From Erysipelotrichaceae bacterium (GTDB taxonomy: Bacteria; Bacillota_I; Bacilli_A; Erysipelotrichales; Erysipelotrichaceae), in assembly GCA_017539025.1 (NCBI GenBank), contig JAFYHT010000066.1:140450-204449 (forward strand): a stretch of DNA of 64,000 nucleotides. Direction: 5' to 3'. Positions 18,935-26,964 of this stretch are shown here, piece by piece. The notes below the pieces were generated by a model that worked only from the letters and a program-made list of their open reading frames with translations, searched no databases and was not told the origin of the DNA. The translations under genes were made by a program, and so were the position numbers. Each line of letters opens with the position of its first letter. Position 1 is the stretch's first letter.

Positions 18935-19746
18935 TCGCCAGTATATCGCATGTGAAAAAAGTGATGGGAGAATCAAGGGCCAAGAAGAAGTTCGGTCAGA
19001 ATTTTCTGATCGATGCCAATATCGTCGATCGGATCGCGAAGGTGGCTTGCGATGAAGATCTCAAGACGATCGAGATCGGTCCGGGACTCGGCGCCTTGAC
19101 GCAGATGCTTCTGAAATATTCAAAAAGTGTCGATGCCTATGAGATCGACAAAGATATGTATGAGATCCTCAATGAGACTCTGAAGGATGAAAGACTGAAG
19201 ACTTATCTGGGTGATTTTCTCGACGCCGATCTGAGTATCTATCAGGAAAAGGTGAATGTCTGCGGAAATCTTCCATACTATGTGACGACGCCGATCCTGT
19301 TCAAGCTTTTTGAGTCGGATCTGGATATCAATCGCATCACGGTCATGGTGCAGAAGGAAGTCGGGGACAGACTGAATGCGAAGGTGGGAAGCGAAGACTA
19401 TTCCGCTTTAAGTATCGAGGTCCAGTATCTCTACGATGTAAAGAATGAATTGAATGTTTCCAGGAACGTCTTTTATCCCGTTCCAAATGTCGATTCGGCA
19501 GTCATATCATTCACGCCGATCAGGGAAAGGGACGCTGAATTTGAGAAGACTTTCTTTGAACTGGTCAAGAACTGCTTTCGCATGCGCAGGAAGACCTTGC
19601 ACAACAATCTCAAGGATCTCTATGATCAAGAACTGATCGAAAAGATCTATGAAGAAACAGGGATCGATCAGAAAATCAGAGCTCAACAATTGTCTCTTGA
19701 TGATTTCATGAAGATCCATCAGGTGATATATGGAGGAAAACGATGA
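18931..19746 (+). CDS. rsmA: 16S rRNA dimethyladenosine transferase KsgA
   Basis: A 271-residue methyltransferase that dimethylates the two adjacent adenines in helix 45 of 16S rRNA. The N-terminal 'KKFGQNFLIDANIVDRI', SAM-binding 'IEIGPGLGALT' and catalytic 'NLPYYVTTPIL' are all intact. Overlaps rnmV and ispE by 4 nt each. Confidence 0.95.
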   Translation: MIASISHVKKVMGESRAKKKFGQNFLIDANIVDRIAKVACDEDLKTIEIGPGLGALTQMLLKYSKSVDAYEIDKDMYEILNETLKDERLKTYLGDFLDADLSIYQEKVNVCGNLPYYVTTPILFKLFESDLDINRITVMVQKEVGDRLNAKVGSEDYSALSIEVQYLYDVKNELNVSRNVFYPVPNVDSAVISFTPIRERDAEFEKTFFELVKNCFRMRRKTLHNNLKDLYDQELIEKIYEETGIDQKIRAQQLSLDDFMKIHQVIYGGKR

Positions 19747-20588
19747 AAGATCGCGCATATGCCAAGATCAATCTGTCTCTGGATGTCTTCAACATCAGGG
19801 AAGACGGTTACCACGATATCTCTTCGATCATGGTTCCGATCGATTTTTATGATGAACTGGAGATCAATGTCTCCGAGAAGGACTCTTTCTTATGTAACCG
19901 TCCTTTCATCCGTTACAACGAAAACAATTCCATCTATAAGATGATCAGCGTCCTCAAGGAAAGATATGGGATCAATGATCATCACGATATCGTGTTAAAA
20001 AAGGTCGTTCCGATGCAGGCAGGACTTGGCGGGGGAACTGCCGATGCGGCTTCCGTCTTGAGGATATTCCAGAAGATGTATCAGCTGAAGATGAGCGATG
20101 AAGAGATCATTGACGTCTGTCTGAAGGTCGGAGCGGATGTGCCGTTCAACTACTACAACGTTCCTGCAGTGGTATCAGGCATCGGCGATGTGATCAAGCC
20201 GTTCGATATGAAGAAACAGTACTATGTCCTGCTGGTAAAGCCAAGAAGCGGTATTTCCACGAAAGAGGCGTATCAGACACTGGATATGGAAACATGCGAT
20301 CATCCGGATATCGAAAGGCTGAAGGAAGTTCTGATGGAAGGGAAAGACATTACCGGTCTTCTGGGTAATTCCCTGGAACAGCCGGCATTGAAACTCAACG
20401 ATGATATCCGCACGGTCAAAAGTGAACTGCTGGCCTATAACGCAGGTGAAGTACTGATGTCGGGTAGCGGTTCCACCGTTTTCTGTATCAGTGAAGACTA
20501 TGGTTCGATCAAGGCTTTATATGGTATTTTCAAAGGCAGCAGACATTACATACGTTTCACAAAAACTTTGGGTCGTAACATAGTATAA
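19743..20588 (+). CDS. ispE: 4-diphosphocytidyl-2-C-methyl-D-erythritol kinase
   Basis: A 281-residue GHMP kinase of the MEP pathway, phosphorylating CDP-ME. It opens 'AYAKINLSLDV', has the ATP loop 'PMQAGLGGGTADAASVL' near residue 92 and 'MSGSGSTVF' near 240. With ispD in the same operon, two consecutive MEP steps are co-transcribed with ribosome-maturation genes. The last codons contain the TATAAT of a possible prs promoter. Confidence 0.93.
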   Translation: MKDRAYAKINLSLDVFNIREDGYHDISSIMVPIDFYDELEINVSEKDSFLCNRPFIRYNENNSIYKMISVLKERYGINDHHDIVLKKVVPMQAGLGGGTADAASVLRIFQKMYQLKMSDEEIIDVCLKVGADVPFNYYNVPAVVSGIGDVIKPFDMKKQYYVLLVKPRSGISTKEAYQTLDMETCDHPDIERLKEVLMEGKDITGLLGNSLEQPALKLNDDIRTVKSELLAYNAGEVLMSGSGSTVFCISEDYGSIKALYGIFKGSRHYIRFTKTLGRNIV

Positions 20589-20589
20589 T
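20584..20589 (+). promoter_or_regulatory. -10-like box before prs
   Basis: TATAAT overlapping the ispE stop, 27 nt before the prs start; no convincing -35. GGGGG at 20605-20609 serves as the SD. Confidence 0.3.
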
Positions 20590-20615
20590 ATGATTGATAA
20601 AAATGGGGGTCGTCA

Positions 20616-22028
20616 ATGAATAACGCGATTATATTTATTCGAAATGAAGAAGAAGAGCAGTTATCAAAAGCTCCATATCTGGGAGGAAATCTCCTTCTGC
20701 ATCTGGTCAATGAGATCAGAAAGATCGAAGATCTGAAAGACATCTATATCGTCGGGACCGATTATGAAGTTCCCGGCTGTTTAAGCAAAGAAGACATCAG
20801 CGATGTCATCATCGAACTCACTGATGAAGGAAAGACGCTTCTGGTTTCTCCGCTGTTCCCGGAACTCAACGGTGATGATTTCTCCAAACTGTTGAGCAAG
20901 GATGTGGATGGGGCAGTACTGGTATGTGACAACGAAGTTTTAGAGGCTGTTGCGATCAGAAACGATAAGCTGGCTGAATTTGAATCACTGGATTATCTGC
21001 CGGTCGAGATCAAAAACAAGAAAGTCAGAAAACTCACTCCGGAAGATGCGAGCAATCTGAAAGAAGAAAGTCTGGATGACGTCCTGGTGTTCGGCCTGAC
21101 TTCATCAAATCAGATCGTTGAAGAAGTATGTAACTACCTCAATATCCGTCCGGGCAAGGTCGAGGTCAAACATTTTGCGGATGGTGAAACACTGGTCGAG
21201 CTGGGTGAAAGCGTCAGAGGAAAGCGCTGCTACATCATCCAGAGTACATGTAAGCCGGTCAATGAGACTTTGATGGAAGTTCTGATCTGTCTGGATGCGA
21301 TGAGAAGGTCTTCGGCTGCCGAAGTTACCTGCATCATCCCTTATTTCGGTTATGCCAGACAGGACCGCAAGGCTTCTCCAAGACAGCCAATCACAGCTAA
21401 GCTGGTCGCTTCGATGTTGGAAGAGGCCGGCGCAAACCGTGTCGTCACCTTCGACTTGCACGCAGCACAGATCCAGGGATTCTTCCATTGCCCTGTTGAT
21501 GATCTGACGACCGTTCCGATGATGGGACAGTATTTCCGCAGAAAGAACTTCGATCCGGAAAGCGTAGTCGTCGTTTCACCTGACCACGGCGGTGTCAAGA
21601 GAGCGAGAAACCTGGCTGAGATGCTGGGAACACAACTGGCGATCATCGATAAGAGACGTCCTCGTCCGAATGTCGTTGAAGCATGCAACGTCATCGGTGA
21701 TGTAACAGACAAGGACGCCATCATCGTCGATGATATCTGTGATACCGGTGGTTCACTGATCGCTGCTTCCAATATCTTAAGAGAAAACGGCGCCAAGGAC
21801 ATCTATGTCTGTATCACACACGGTCTGTTCTCCAATAATGCGGCGATCCGCATTCAGGATTCTCCGATCAAGGAGATCGTATGTACTAACACGATCATTC
21901 CGAATGAAGCAGATCTGGCTGCCACCAACAAGATCACGACGCTTTCTGTCGGATGGATGTTGTCGAAGCTGATCCTGGCGGTATCCTGCCATACTCCGGT
22001 TTCCGAAGTATACGCACTGTACGAATAG
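20616..22028 (+). CDS. prs: Ribose-phosphate pyrophosphokinase with N-terminal GlmU-like extension
   Basis: A 470-residue PRPP synthetase, about 150 longer than usual. Residues 150-470 are a complete Prs: 'YFGYARQDRKASPRQPI', 'DLHAAQIQGFF' and the PRPP loop 'IIVDDICDTGGS'. Residues 1-140 resemble a decayed GlmU pyrophosphorylase domain: it starts 'MNNAIIF' like GlmU 'MNNAII', but the nucleotide loop GxGTRM is replaced by an acidic stretch, and later parts ('TLLVSPLFPELNGDDFSKLL') follow the GlmU 'TLVIAGDTPLITGESL' pattern. In Firmicutes glmU lies directly upstream of prs, so a fusion followed by decay is plausible. The extension may be regulatory. Confidence 0.92.
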   Translation: MNNAIIFIRNEEEEQLSKAPYLGGNLLLHLVNEIRKIEDLKDIYIVGTDYEVPGCLSKEDISDVIIELTDEGKTLLVSPLFPELNGDDFSKLLSKDVDGAVLVCDNEVLEAVAIRNDKLAEFESLDYLPVEIKNKKVRKLTPEDASNLKEESLDDVLVFGLTSSNQIVEEVCNYLNIRPGKVEVKHFADGETLVELGESVRGKRCYIIQSTCKPVNETLMEVLICLDAMRRSSAAEVTCIIPYFGYARQDRKASPRQPITAKLVASMLEEAGANRVVTFDLHAAQIQGFFHCPVDDLTTVPMMGQYFRRKNFDPESVVVVSPDHGGVKRARNLAEMLGTQLAIIDKRRPRPNVVEACNVIGDVTDKDAIIVDDICDTGGSLIAASNILRENGAKDIYVCITHGLFSNNAAIRIQDSPIKEIVCTNTIIPNEADLAATNKITTLSVGWMLSKLILAVSCHTPVSEVYALYE

Positions 22029-22052
22029 TCATTGAAATAAGAAAAGAAACAG

Positions 22053-22083
22053 AAAGGCAACTGCATAAAGCGGTTGCCTTTTC
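22053..22083 (+). terminator. Rho-independent terminator after prs
   Basis: AAAGGCAACTGC / GCGGTTGCCTTTT with one G-U pair and a short A-rich loop. Ends the long rluA-prs gene run. Confidence 0.85.
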
Positions 22084-22103
22084 AAAAGAAAAAGAGTGAT
22101 TTC

Positions 22104-22967
22104 TCACTCTTGATTTCCTGAGATCATAGCGATCAGTTCCGGTGTCGGATTGACATATACCTTTCTTCCCGGATTGAGATAGTAGAAGGTATCAAGCGAC
22201 ATCGTCTGGCGGATACGGACATCGCCATAGCCGTTGACGTTGCCTTCCGAGATCGTGATCGTGTTGTTGAAGTAATCGACTTCATCGACACACAGGACGT
22301 GTCCTTCCGGAACATAGGAGTTCCTGATGGATACGATGCCCATCGTCATCGGACGGTCGCCATACTCGAAGTAGTGTTTCAGATTTCCTTCTTCATCGCG
22401 GTAGACTGCCGTCTCATAGACGGTGTAGGCGAACTGTGATCCGTCTCCCGTCGGCGAATTGCCTGAGGAGTTGAATCCGAACATATCATAGAACCACATC
22501 TGGGCAAAGAAGGTACACCAGTATCCTGCCGTTGCGCCATGGATCTTTCCTGAATAGTAGAGATCGAAGGCGTGTCTCCATGCTGCTCTTGCGGCATAAT
22601 TACCCGGTGAGAACCATCCTTCATATTCATAGAAGGCGACATCTTCCGGATATTTCGGAGACGGGAAGATATTGAAGTAATCATCGATCTGCCTGATGAC
22701 TTCCTCTTCTTCAAATAAAGAAAGGGAGGCATCGCGATACTGATTCAGCCTGTATTCGGCCCTGTCCATCGCATAATCTGTCCTGTTGTTCTGAGCGATC
22801 GAATAGGCTTCTATGATTTTCGGCAATGAAAAAGAAGCGATCATGACGATTGCCAGCAGGATAACATTTACAGCGAGTATATAGATCAGCGCTTTGCGCT
22901 GAGATCTTTCAGATAGAAGTTGTGATTCACTTCCGATACTCTTTTTTAAAGCACTTTCGGTTTTCAT
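22104..22967 (-). CDS. Membrane-anchored CHAP-domain hydrolase
   Basis: A 287-residue protein with a cytoplasmic N-terminus, one membrane helix (about residues 26-50) and an extracellular C-terminal CHAP-like cysteine amidase/endopeptidase domain. The catalytic Cys lies in 'GYWCTFFAQMWFYDMFG', the His in 'EGHVLCVDEV' and the polar partner in 'ISEGNVNGYG'. Such enzymes cut peptidoglycan peptides or amide bonds. The ATG at 22967 is preferred over a GTG at 22982 because the promoter's start point (about 22979) lies downstream of the GTG. No SD is seen. Confidence 0.75.
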   Translation of the reverse strand: MKTESALKKSIGSESQLLSERSQRKALIYILAVNVILLAIVMIASFSLPKIIEAYSIAQNNRTDYAMDRAEYRLNQYRDASLSLFEEEEVIRQIDDYFNIFPSPKYPEDVAFYEYEGWFSPGNYAARAAWRHAFDLYYSGKIHGATAGYWCTFFAQMWFYDMFGFNSSGNSPTGDGSQFAYTVYETAVYRDEEGNLKHYFEYGDRPMTMGIVSIRNSYVPEGHVLCVDEVDYFNNTITISEGNVNGYGDVRIRQTMSLDTFYYLNPGRKVYVNPTPELIAMISGNQE

Positions 22968-22985
22968 ATTTAACACAACCACTTA

Positions 22986-23014
22986 ATTATAGTTAGAAAA
23001 AAAGAATTTTTCAA
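22986..23014 (-). promoter_or_regulatory. Promoter of the CHAP gene
   Basis: On the minus strand TTGAAA (23014-23009), a 17-nt spacer and TATAAT (22991-22986): an almost perfect vegetative promoter, divergent from and overlapping the rhomboid promoter region. Confidence 0.7.
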
Positions 23015-23015
23015 A

Positions 23016-23024
23016 TGGTATAAT
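23016..23024 (+). promoter_or_regulatory. Extended -10 promoter of the rhomboid gene (leaderless)
   Basis: TGG-TATAAT at 23016-23024, six bases before the ATG at 23031, no SD. The nearest downstream in-frame Met would delete the first membrane helix, so 23031 is the likely start. Confidence 0.55.
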
Positions 23025-23030
23025 GTATGT

Positions 23031-23573
23031 ATGCGTTATCATCTTTGTACCGTTGTACTGATAGTAATAAATGTAATCGTTTTCATGATGATCCGTGCCG
23101 GAAAACTGGATTCTGACGATCTCGGCGTGTCCTATCATCTGGTGTTCAACAGAAGGGAATATCAGCGCATCCTGACAAGTGCTTTTACTCATTTTGATCC
23201 GACACATCTGATCATGAACATGATCTCTCTATATAATGTAGGATCTTTCGTAGAATCTTATTTCGGGCATCTGAGATTCCTGCTTCTGTATTTCGTATCG
23301 ATGATCCTGGGCAAGCTGTTTGCCTTGTATATCCGCCACAACAACAGGGATGACTATACCGTGTCGATCGGTGCATCCGGCGCGATCTCGGCTCTTCTGG
23401 GAGCGTATTTTCTGATCATCTTACACTTTTACGGTTTCAGCGGACTGTCTTATCTGTCCAGACCTATGATCTCGCTGGTGCTGATCTCGATCCTGCCGGG
23501 AGTGGATGGAACATCCCATTTCTGCTGCATGGCTGTCGGCATGGCGCTGACCTGGCTGTATCTGCTGTTTTGA
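23031..23573 (+). CDS. Rhomboid family intramembrane serine protease
   Basis: A 180-residue six-helix rhomboid. The catalytic Ser116 is in 'IGASGAIS' and His163 in 'TSHFCCMAVGM'; Asn63 of the 'HLIMNM' segment fits the oxyanion position. It is at the short end for the family and has no extra domains. It cleaves membrane proteins within or next to their helix; the substrate is unknown. Ends at a terminator shared with the convergent lipoprotein gene. Confidence 0.88.
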   Translation: MRYHLCTVVLIVINVIVFMMIRAGKLDSDDLGVSYHLVFNRREYQRILTSAFTHFDPTHLIMNMISLYNVGSFVESYFGHLRFLLLYFVSMILGKLFALYIRHNNRDDYTVSIGASGAISALLGAYFLIILHFYGFSGLSYLSRPMISLVLISILPGVDGTSHFCCMAVGMALTWLYLLF

Positions 23574-23593
23574 AAAAGCCACTTGTGGCTTTT
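23574..23593. terminator. Bidirectional terminator
   Basis: AAAAGCCA / TGGCTTTT hairpin with a 4-nt loop, between convergent rhomboid and lipoprotein genes. Confidence 0.75.
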
Positions 23594-23927
23594 ATTCTGC
23601 GTCTTCCACTTCGATGATTCTGCAGTTTCCTTCAAGATCTTTGTAGACTGTGACGTATTTCTTCGCAGTCTGTGGATTCAATGTCACTGTCGTTCCATTG
23701 CACAGGAACTTGTAGTTTGTTCCGGATACGATCTGTGTTGCGACCAGTTCCAGGACTTCAAAGTCCATTCCCACATATCCTTCGCATGCCTTGTCGAAGA
23801 TCTCTTTCAGTTCAGGAGTGATCTCTTTTTCTTTTGGTTCTTCAAAGCCACCGAGCTTTTCTTCTTTCCTTGCGCAGGCACATAATGTGCATAACAGTAT
23901 CATAAGTAAAATGAGTGTTTTCTTCAT
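23592..23927 (-). CDS. Small lipoprotein with cystatin-like domain
   Basis: A 111-residue predicted lipoprotein: signal helix with Cys at about position 16 ('CTLCAC'), a charged linker, then about 65 residues resembling the cystatin fold. The diagnostic stretch is 'LVATQIVSGTNYKFLC', which matches the Gln-x-Val-x-Gly loop and following 'TNY' of cysteine protease inhibitors of the cystatin family. The start is the ATG at 23927, placed 8 nt after GGAGG; an upstream ATG overlaps that SD. It may inhibit host or competitor cysteine proteases at the cell surface (inference). Confidence 0.7.
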   Translation of the reverse strand: MKKTLILLMILLCTLCACARKEEKLGGFEEPKEKEITPELKEIFDKACEGYVGMDFEVLELVATQIVSGTNYKFLCNGTTVTLNPQTAKKYVTVYKDLEGNCRIIEVEDAE

Positions 23928-23991
23928 TTTGATTTCCTCCATTCACTTATCTACTACCGATATATATGATCACGTCACATTTTTTCTTTTG

Positions 23992-24016
23992 TATAATGAA
24001 ATGGAAGGATCAGGAG
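23992..24016 (+). promoter_or_regulatory. -10 box and SD of the VanX-type lipoprotein gene
   Basis: TATAAT at 23992-23997 and AGGAG at 24012-24016, giving a leader of about 20 nt before the ATG at 24022. Confidence 0.45.
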
Positions 24017-24021
24017 AAAAG

Positions 24022-25548
24022 ATGATGAAAAAGATAGGGATCGTGTTCGTGGTGTTCATGTTTCTGCTTTGCGGATGCAGAAACAAGTCTCTGAGTGATG
24101 AAGAGATCTTTGAATTGATCAGAGAAAACAATACGAGCGAAAAACTGAAAGAAACGTATCAATCCGTTTACGTCAAAGATAAGAGGAATCAGGAAGTCTA
24201 TTCCGTCTATGACAGCCAGGATCGAAGGATCTACAGTTTTTTTGATGACAGAGATCAGGTAAAAAGCGTCAGGATAGAAGAGCGTGATTTCGCCTATTGT
24301 CTCAATGAAGATTCTTCTTTTTCACAACTGATCAATATGAAAGAAGAAGCGGATATCTGGGAAAAGATATCAAGTCTGATCGCAAAGATGGAATTTCAAT
24401 CCATGGAAAAGACCGATGCCTTCTATATCCTGAAGGCTCGCGTTGCCAAGGAGGATCTCGATGGTTATCTCGATGATGTATCCGATATCTCTTCGATCGA
24501 TCTCGATCTTCTGGTGGATAAAAACAGTTTTACAGTGACCAGTTTTCAGAATGAGACACTCAACTATACGAATAAGGAAAAAGTTGAGCTGCCGGAACTG
24601 GAGATCATATACAATGCCAAAGATGTTGAAAACGAAAGCGAAAAGATCCTGATCGATCACATGAAGAAGATCTCTGAATACAGGACCTGTACGATCATCA
24701 CCGATCGAAAGGACAGCGAAACAAGCACGATCACATATAATGTCGCTTCCGGTGATCACAGCGGTGTATTATTGCCTGAAGATCTCCATATCAATACAAA
24801 GAAATCACAAATCGACAACGAAACGAATGATAACGATGTGACTTATTATGTCACGGATAGCGAGGATGATATGGAAGAAAAGGAACACGAGGGACAGATG
24901 AGTGCGGATGGCGTCTATGACGATGATGCTTCGGGTTTTGTTTCCTTAAGCGAATACATCCCGGATGCGATCTTGGAGATCAGGTATTATTCGACATACA
25001 ACTTCATCGGAGAAAGGATCTCCGGCTATGAAGAACCTATGGCTCTTTTAAGCAAGGAAGCTGCCAAGGCTCTGAAACAGGTTTCCGACGAACTGGTGAA
25101 GAAGGGTTACCGATTGAAGATCTATGATGCCTATCGTCCGCAGAGTGCAGTCGATCATTTTGTGAGATGGTCCTATGACATCAAAGACAGCAGGATGAAG
25201 AAATACTTCTATCCGGAATTGGATAAGGCTGTTCTGTTCAAAGAAGGATATATCGCTGAGAAATCTTCTCATACAAGAGGCAGCACTGTCGATCTGACGA
25301 TCTTTGATATGGAAGCCGGAAAAGAGCTCGATATGGGTTCTACATTCGATCTCTTCGCTGAGATCTCACACAGTGATTATTCTGAGATCAGCGATGAACA
25401 GAAAGCTAACAGGGCTTTATTAAGGACGACGATGGAAGCCCATGGCTTTGCGCCATACGCGGAAGAATGGTGGCACTTCACTTTAAAGGATGAGCCATAT
25501 CCGAATACCTATTTCACATTCCCTGTCAATTCCGACAGTATCAGATAA
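24022..25548 (+). CDS. Lipoprotein with C-terminal VanX-type D-Ala-D-Ala dipeptidase domain
   Basis: A 508-residue lipoprotein (lipobox 'FLLCGC', Cys about residue 15). The N-terminal half (to about 300) is an acidic domain of unrecognised family, followed by a charged linker. The C-terminal ~200 residues are an M15D peptidase: 'YDAYRPQSAVDHF' (conserved Arg), 'SSHTRGSTVDLT' (zinc His and Asp) and 'EEWWHFT' (catalytic Glu and zinc His). VanX/DdpX cleave the D-Ala-D-Ala dipeptide; VanX itself is cytosolic and about 200 residues, so an exported fusion suggests cell-wall peptide trimming. No vanA/vanH is near. Start 24022 or 24025, both after AGGAG. Confidence 0.82.
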   Translation: MMKKIGIVFVVFMFLLCGCRNKSLSDEEIFELIRENNTSEKLKETYQSVYVKDKRNQEVYSVYDSQDRRIYSFFDDRDQVKSVRIEERDFAYCLNEDSSFSQLINMKEEADIWEKISSLIAKMEFQSMEKTDAFYILKARVAKEDLDGYLDDVSDISSIDLDLLVDKNSFTVTSFQNETLNYTNKEKVELPELEIIYNAKDVENESEKILIDHMKKISEYRTCTIITDRKDSETSTITYNVASGDHSGVLLPEDLHINTKKSQIDNETNDNDVTYYVTDSEDDMEEKEHEGQMSADGVYDDDASGFVSLSEYIPDAILEIRYYSTYNFIGERISGYEEPMALLSKEAAKALKQVSDELVKKGYRLKIYDAYRPQSAVDHFVRWSYDIKDSRMKKYFYPELDKAVLFKEGYIAEKSSHTRGSTVDLTIFDMEAGKELDMGSTFDLFAEISHSDYSEISDEQKANRALLRTTMEAHGFAPYAEEWWHFTLKDEPYPNTYFTFPVNSDSIR

Positions 25549-25549
25549 T

Positions 25550-26950
25550 ATGACAGACTATCGTCTGAGTATCGATATCCCATCAGGAAAATCTCCGCTT
25601 GTGGAATACGGGCGGGATTTTGATGTGCAGGGAAAGATCGAAGGAGATCTTGAAGATGATCTCATCCTGATCGTCAGATTATATGACGAGAATGGAAATG
25701 TCTTACGCTACGCAAGGCAAGACAGAAAAAATGACAGAAATCTTTATCTGGATCACAAAGATCTGATCACCTATGAAGAAGGACTGGATCCGGGAAAAGA
25801 AAAATTAAAAGAGTATGGTTTTCCGGAACTGCTGGTCAAGGACCTCAATGATCCGGAAGTTTCATTGCATGATGCGACCATCAAGTGTTTCTATGATGAT
25901 GATTCCTATAAGGCGATCATCGTTTCTGCTTCTGATGTAAGTCGCGGCAGGATCATGGAGACGGGACTTGATCTGAAAGATGAAAACGGAAAAGCCTATG
26001 AGAGTCTCAAAAAAGGAAAGTACCTTCTGGAAGTATCCTTATACGACAAAGAAGAAAGATTGCTTACAAAGACAGACAAGAAGATCACGATCGATTCGAG
26101 AAAAGAAGTCGTGATCGTCCGTTTCAATCCGATCGAACATCGAAAGATGATGACGAAGTGGTGTGAAGAGAAAGGCTTTACGATCATCAATGATACACTG
26201 CCAGGTTATCTGGAACCATATCTGGGCAAGTGGTACTACCACATGGGCTTACTGAAATACTATCGTTCCAATGACATCGCGATCTACAGTGATGTCCTGG
26301 TCCACATGTTTGTATACCTTTGCGATCCGACAAGCACATCTTACGCCACCGAGCTGGCATATCTTGGAAGTCTGAACAGGATCGATGATGAAAGATGGTT
26401 CAAAGCCTATCACTACGATATCGGCGAAGCTTTGATCGGTAAGGGTACCGAATACGAAAGAACAGGCAGGATCCTGGAATTTGAAAAAGATGAGATCTCG
26501 ATCAGCCGAATCGACCTGGTCGATGAAAAAGCCAAAGAAAATGTGTTCGACATCAGCGAAAGGAATCTGAACTATTCATATTATGATCTCGATGACCTGA
26601 AGATCCCCTGTGGTACAAGGATCGCTGTTCACACATGTCTCAGGCCAAGACAGTTTGAGATAAAAGATTATGTATTAAAAGAAGACAATACCTATGATCG
26701 GAAAAACGAGATCAAACAGATCTGTTTTGCGATCGATGATGGGAAAGAGATATACGAAGAGGAAAGAAGCCTGATGATGGAAAGGGTCGATGAAGAAAGA
26801 TCGATCGGATTTTCTGTCTATGAAGCATACAACATCTTTGAATTGAAAGATACAGACAAAGGAAAGAAGCTGAGATTTACGATCACCTTAAAAGATATGA
26901 AAGGAAATATCCTTGAAGGTGAAAGAAGTTTTGAGATCGAAGTGATCTGA
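25550..26950 (+). CDS. Unknown 466-residue protein upstream of the fucosidase
   Basis: Not recognised. It has no signal peptide or membrane helix. The first ~200 residues look like repeated beta-rich units ('LILIVRLYDENGNVL', 'YLLEVSLYDKEERLL'), the middle (about 205-290) has an aromatic-rich stretch 'YLGKWYYHMGLLKYYRS', and the end again reads like a beta-sandwich ('KLRFTITLKDMKGNIL'). The start at 25550 lies one base after the preceding stop; an earlier in-frame ATG would run 60 nt into the VanX gene. Position suggests translation coupled to the lipoprotein and co-expression with the GH29 enzyme 14 nt downstream. A role in glycan use is only a guess. Confidence 0.6.
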   Translation: MTDYRLSIDIPSGKSPLVEYGRDFDVQGKIEGDLEDDLILIVRLYDENGNVLRYARQDRKNDRNLYLDHKDLITYEEGLDPGKEKLKEYGFPELLVKDLNDPEVSLHDATIKCFYDDDSYKAIIVSASDVSRGRIMETGLDLKDENGKAYESLKKGKYLLEVSLYDKEERLLTKTDKKITIDSRKEVVIVRFNPIEHRKMMTKWCEEKGFTIINDTLPGYLEPYLGKWYYHMGLLKYYRSNDIAIYSDVLVHMFVYLCDPTSTSYATELAYLGSLNRIDDERWFKAYHYDIGEALIGKGTEYERTGRILEFEKDEISISRIDLVDEKAKENVFDISERNLNYSYYDLDDLKIPCGTRIAVHTCLRPRQFEIKDYVLKEDNTYDRKNEIKQICFAIDDGKEIYEEERSLMMERVDEERSIGFSVYEAYNIFELKDTDKGKKLRFTITLKDMKGNILEGERSFEIEVI

Positions 26951-26964
26951 GAAAGGGAGACACT

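Noticed and set aside
23072..23085. cre-like 14-mer inside the rhomboid gene
   Set aside because: It encodes an ordinary hydrophobic stretch in frame and lies inside the gene; chance occurrence is likely.
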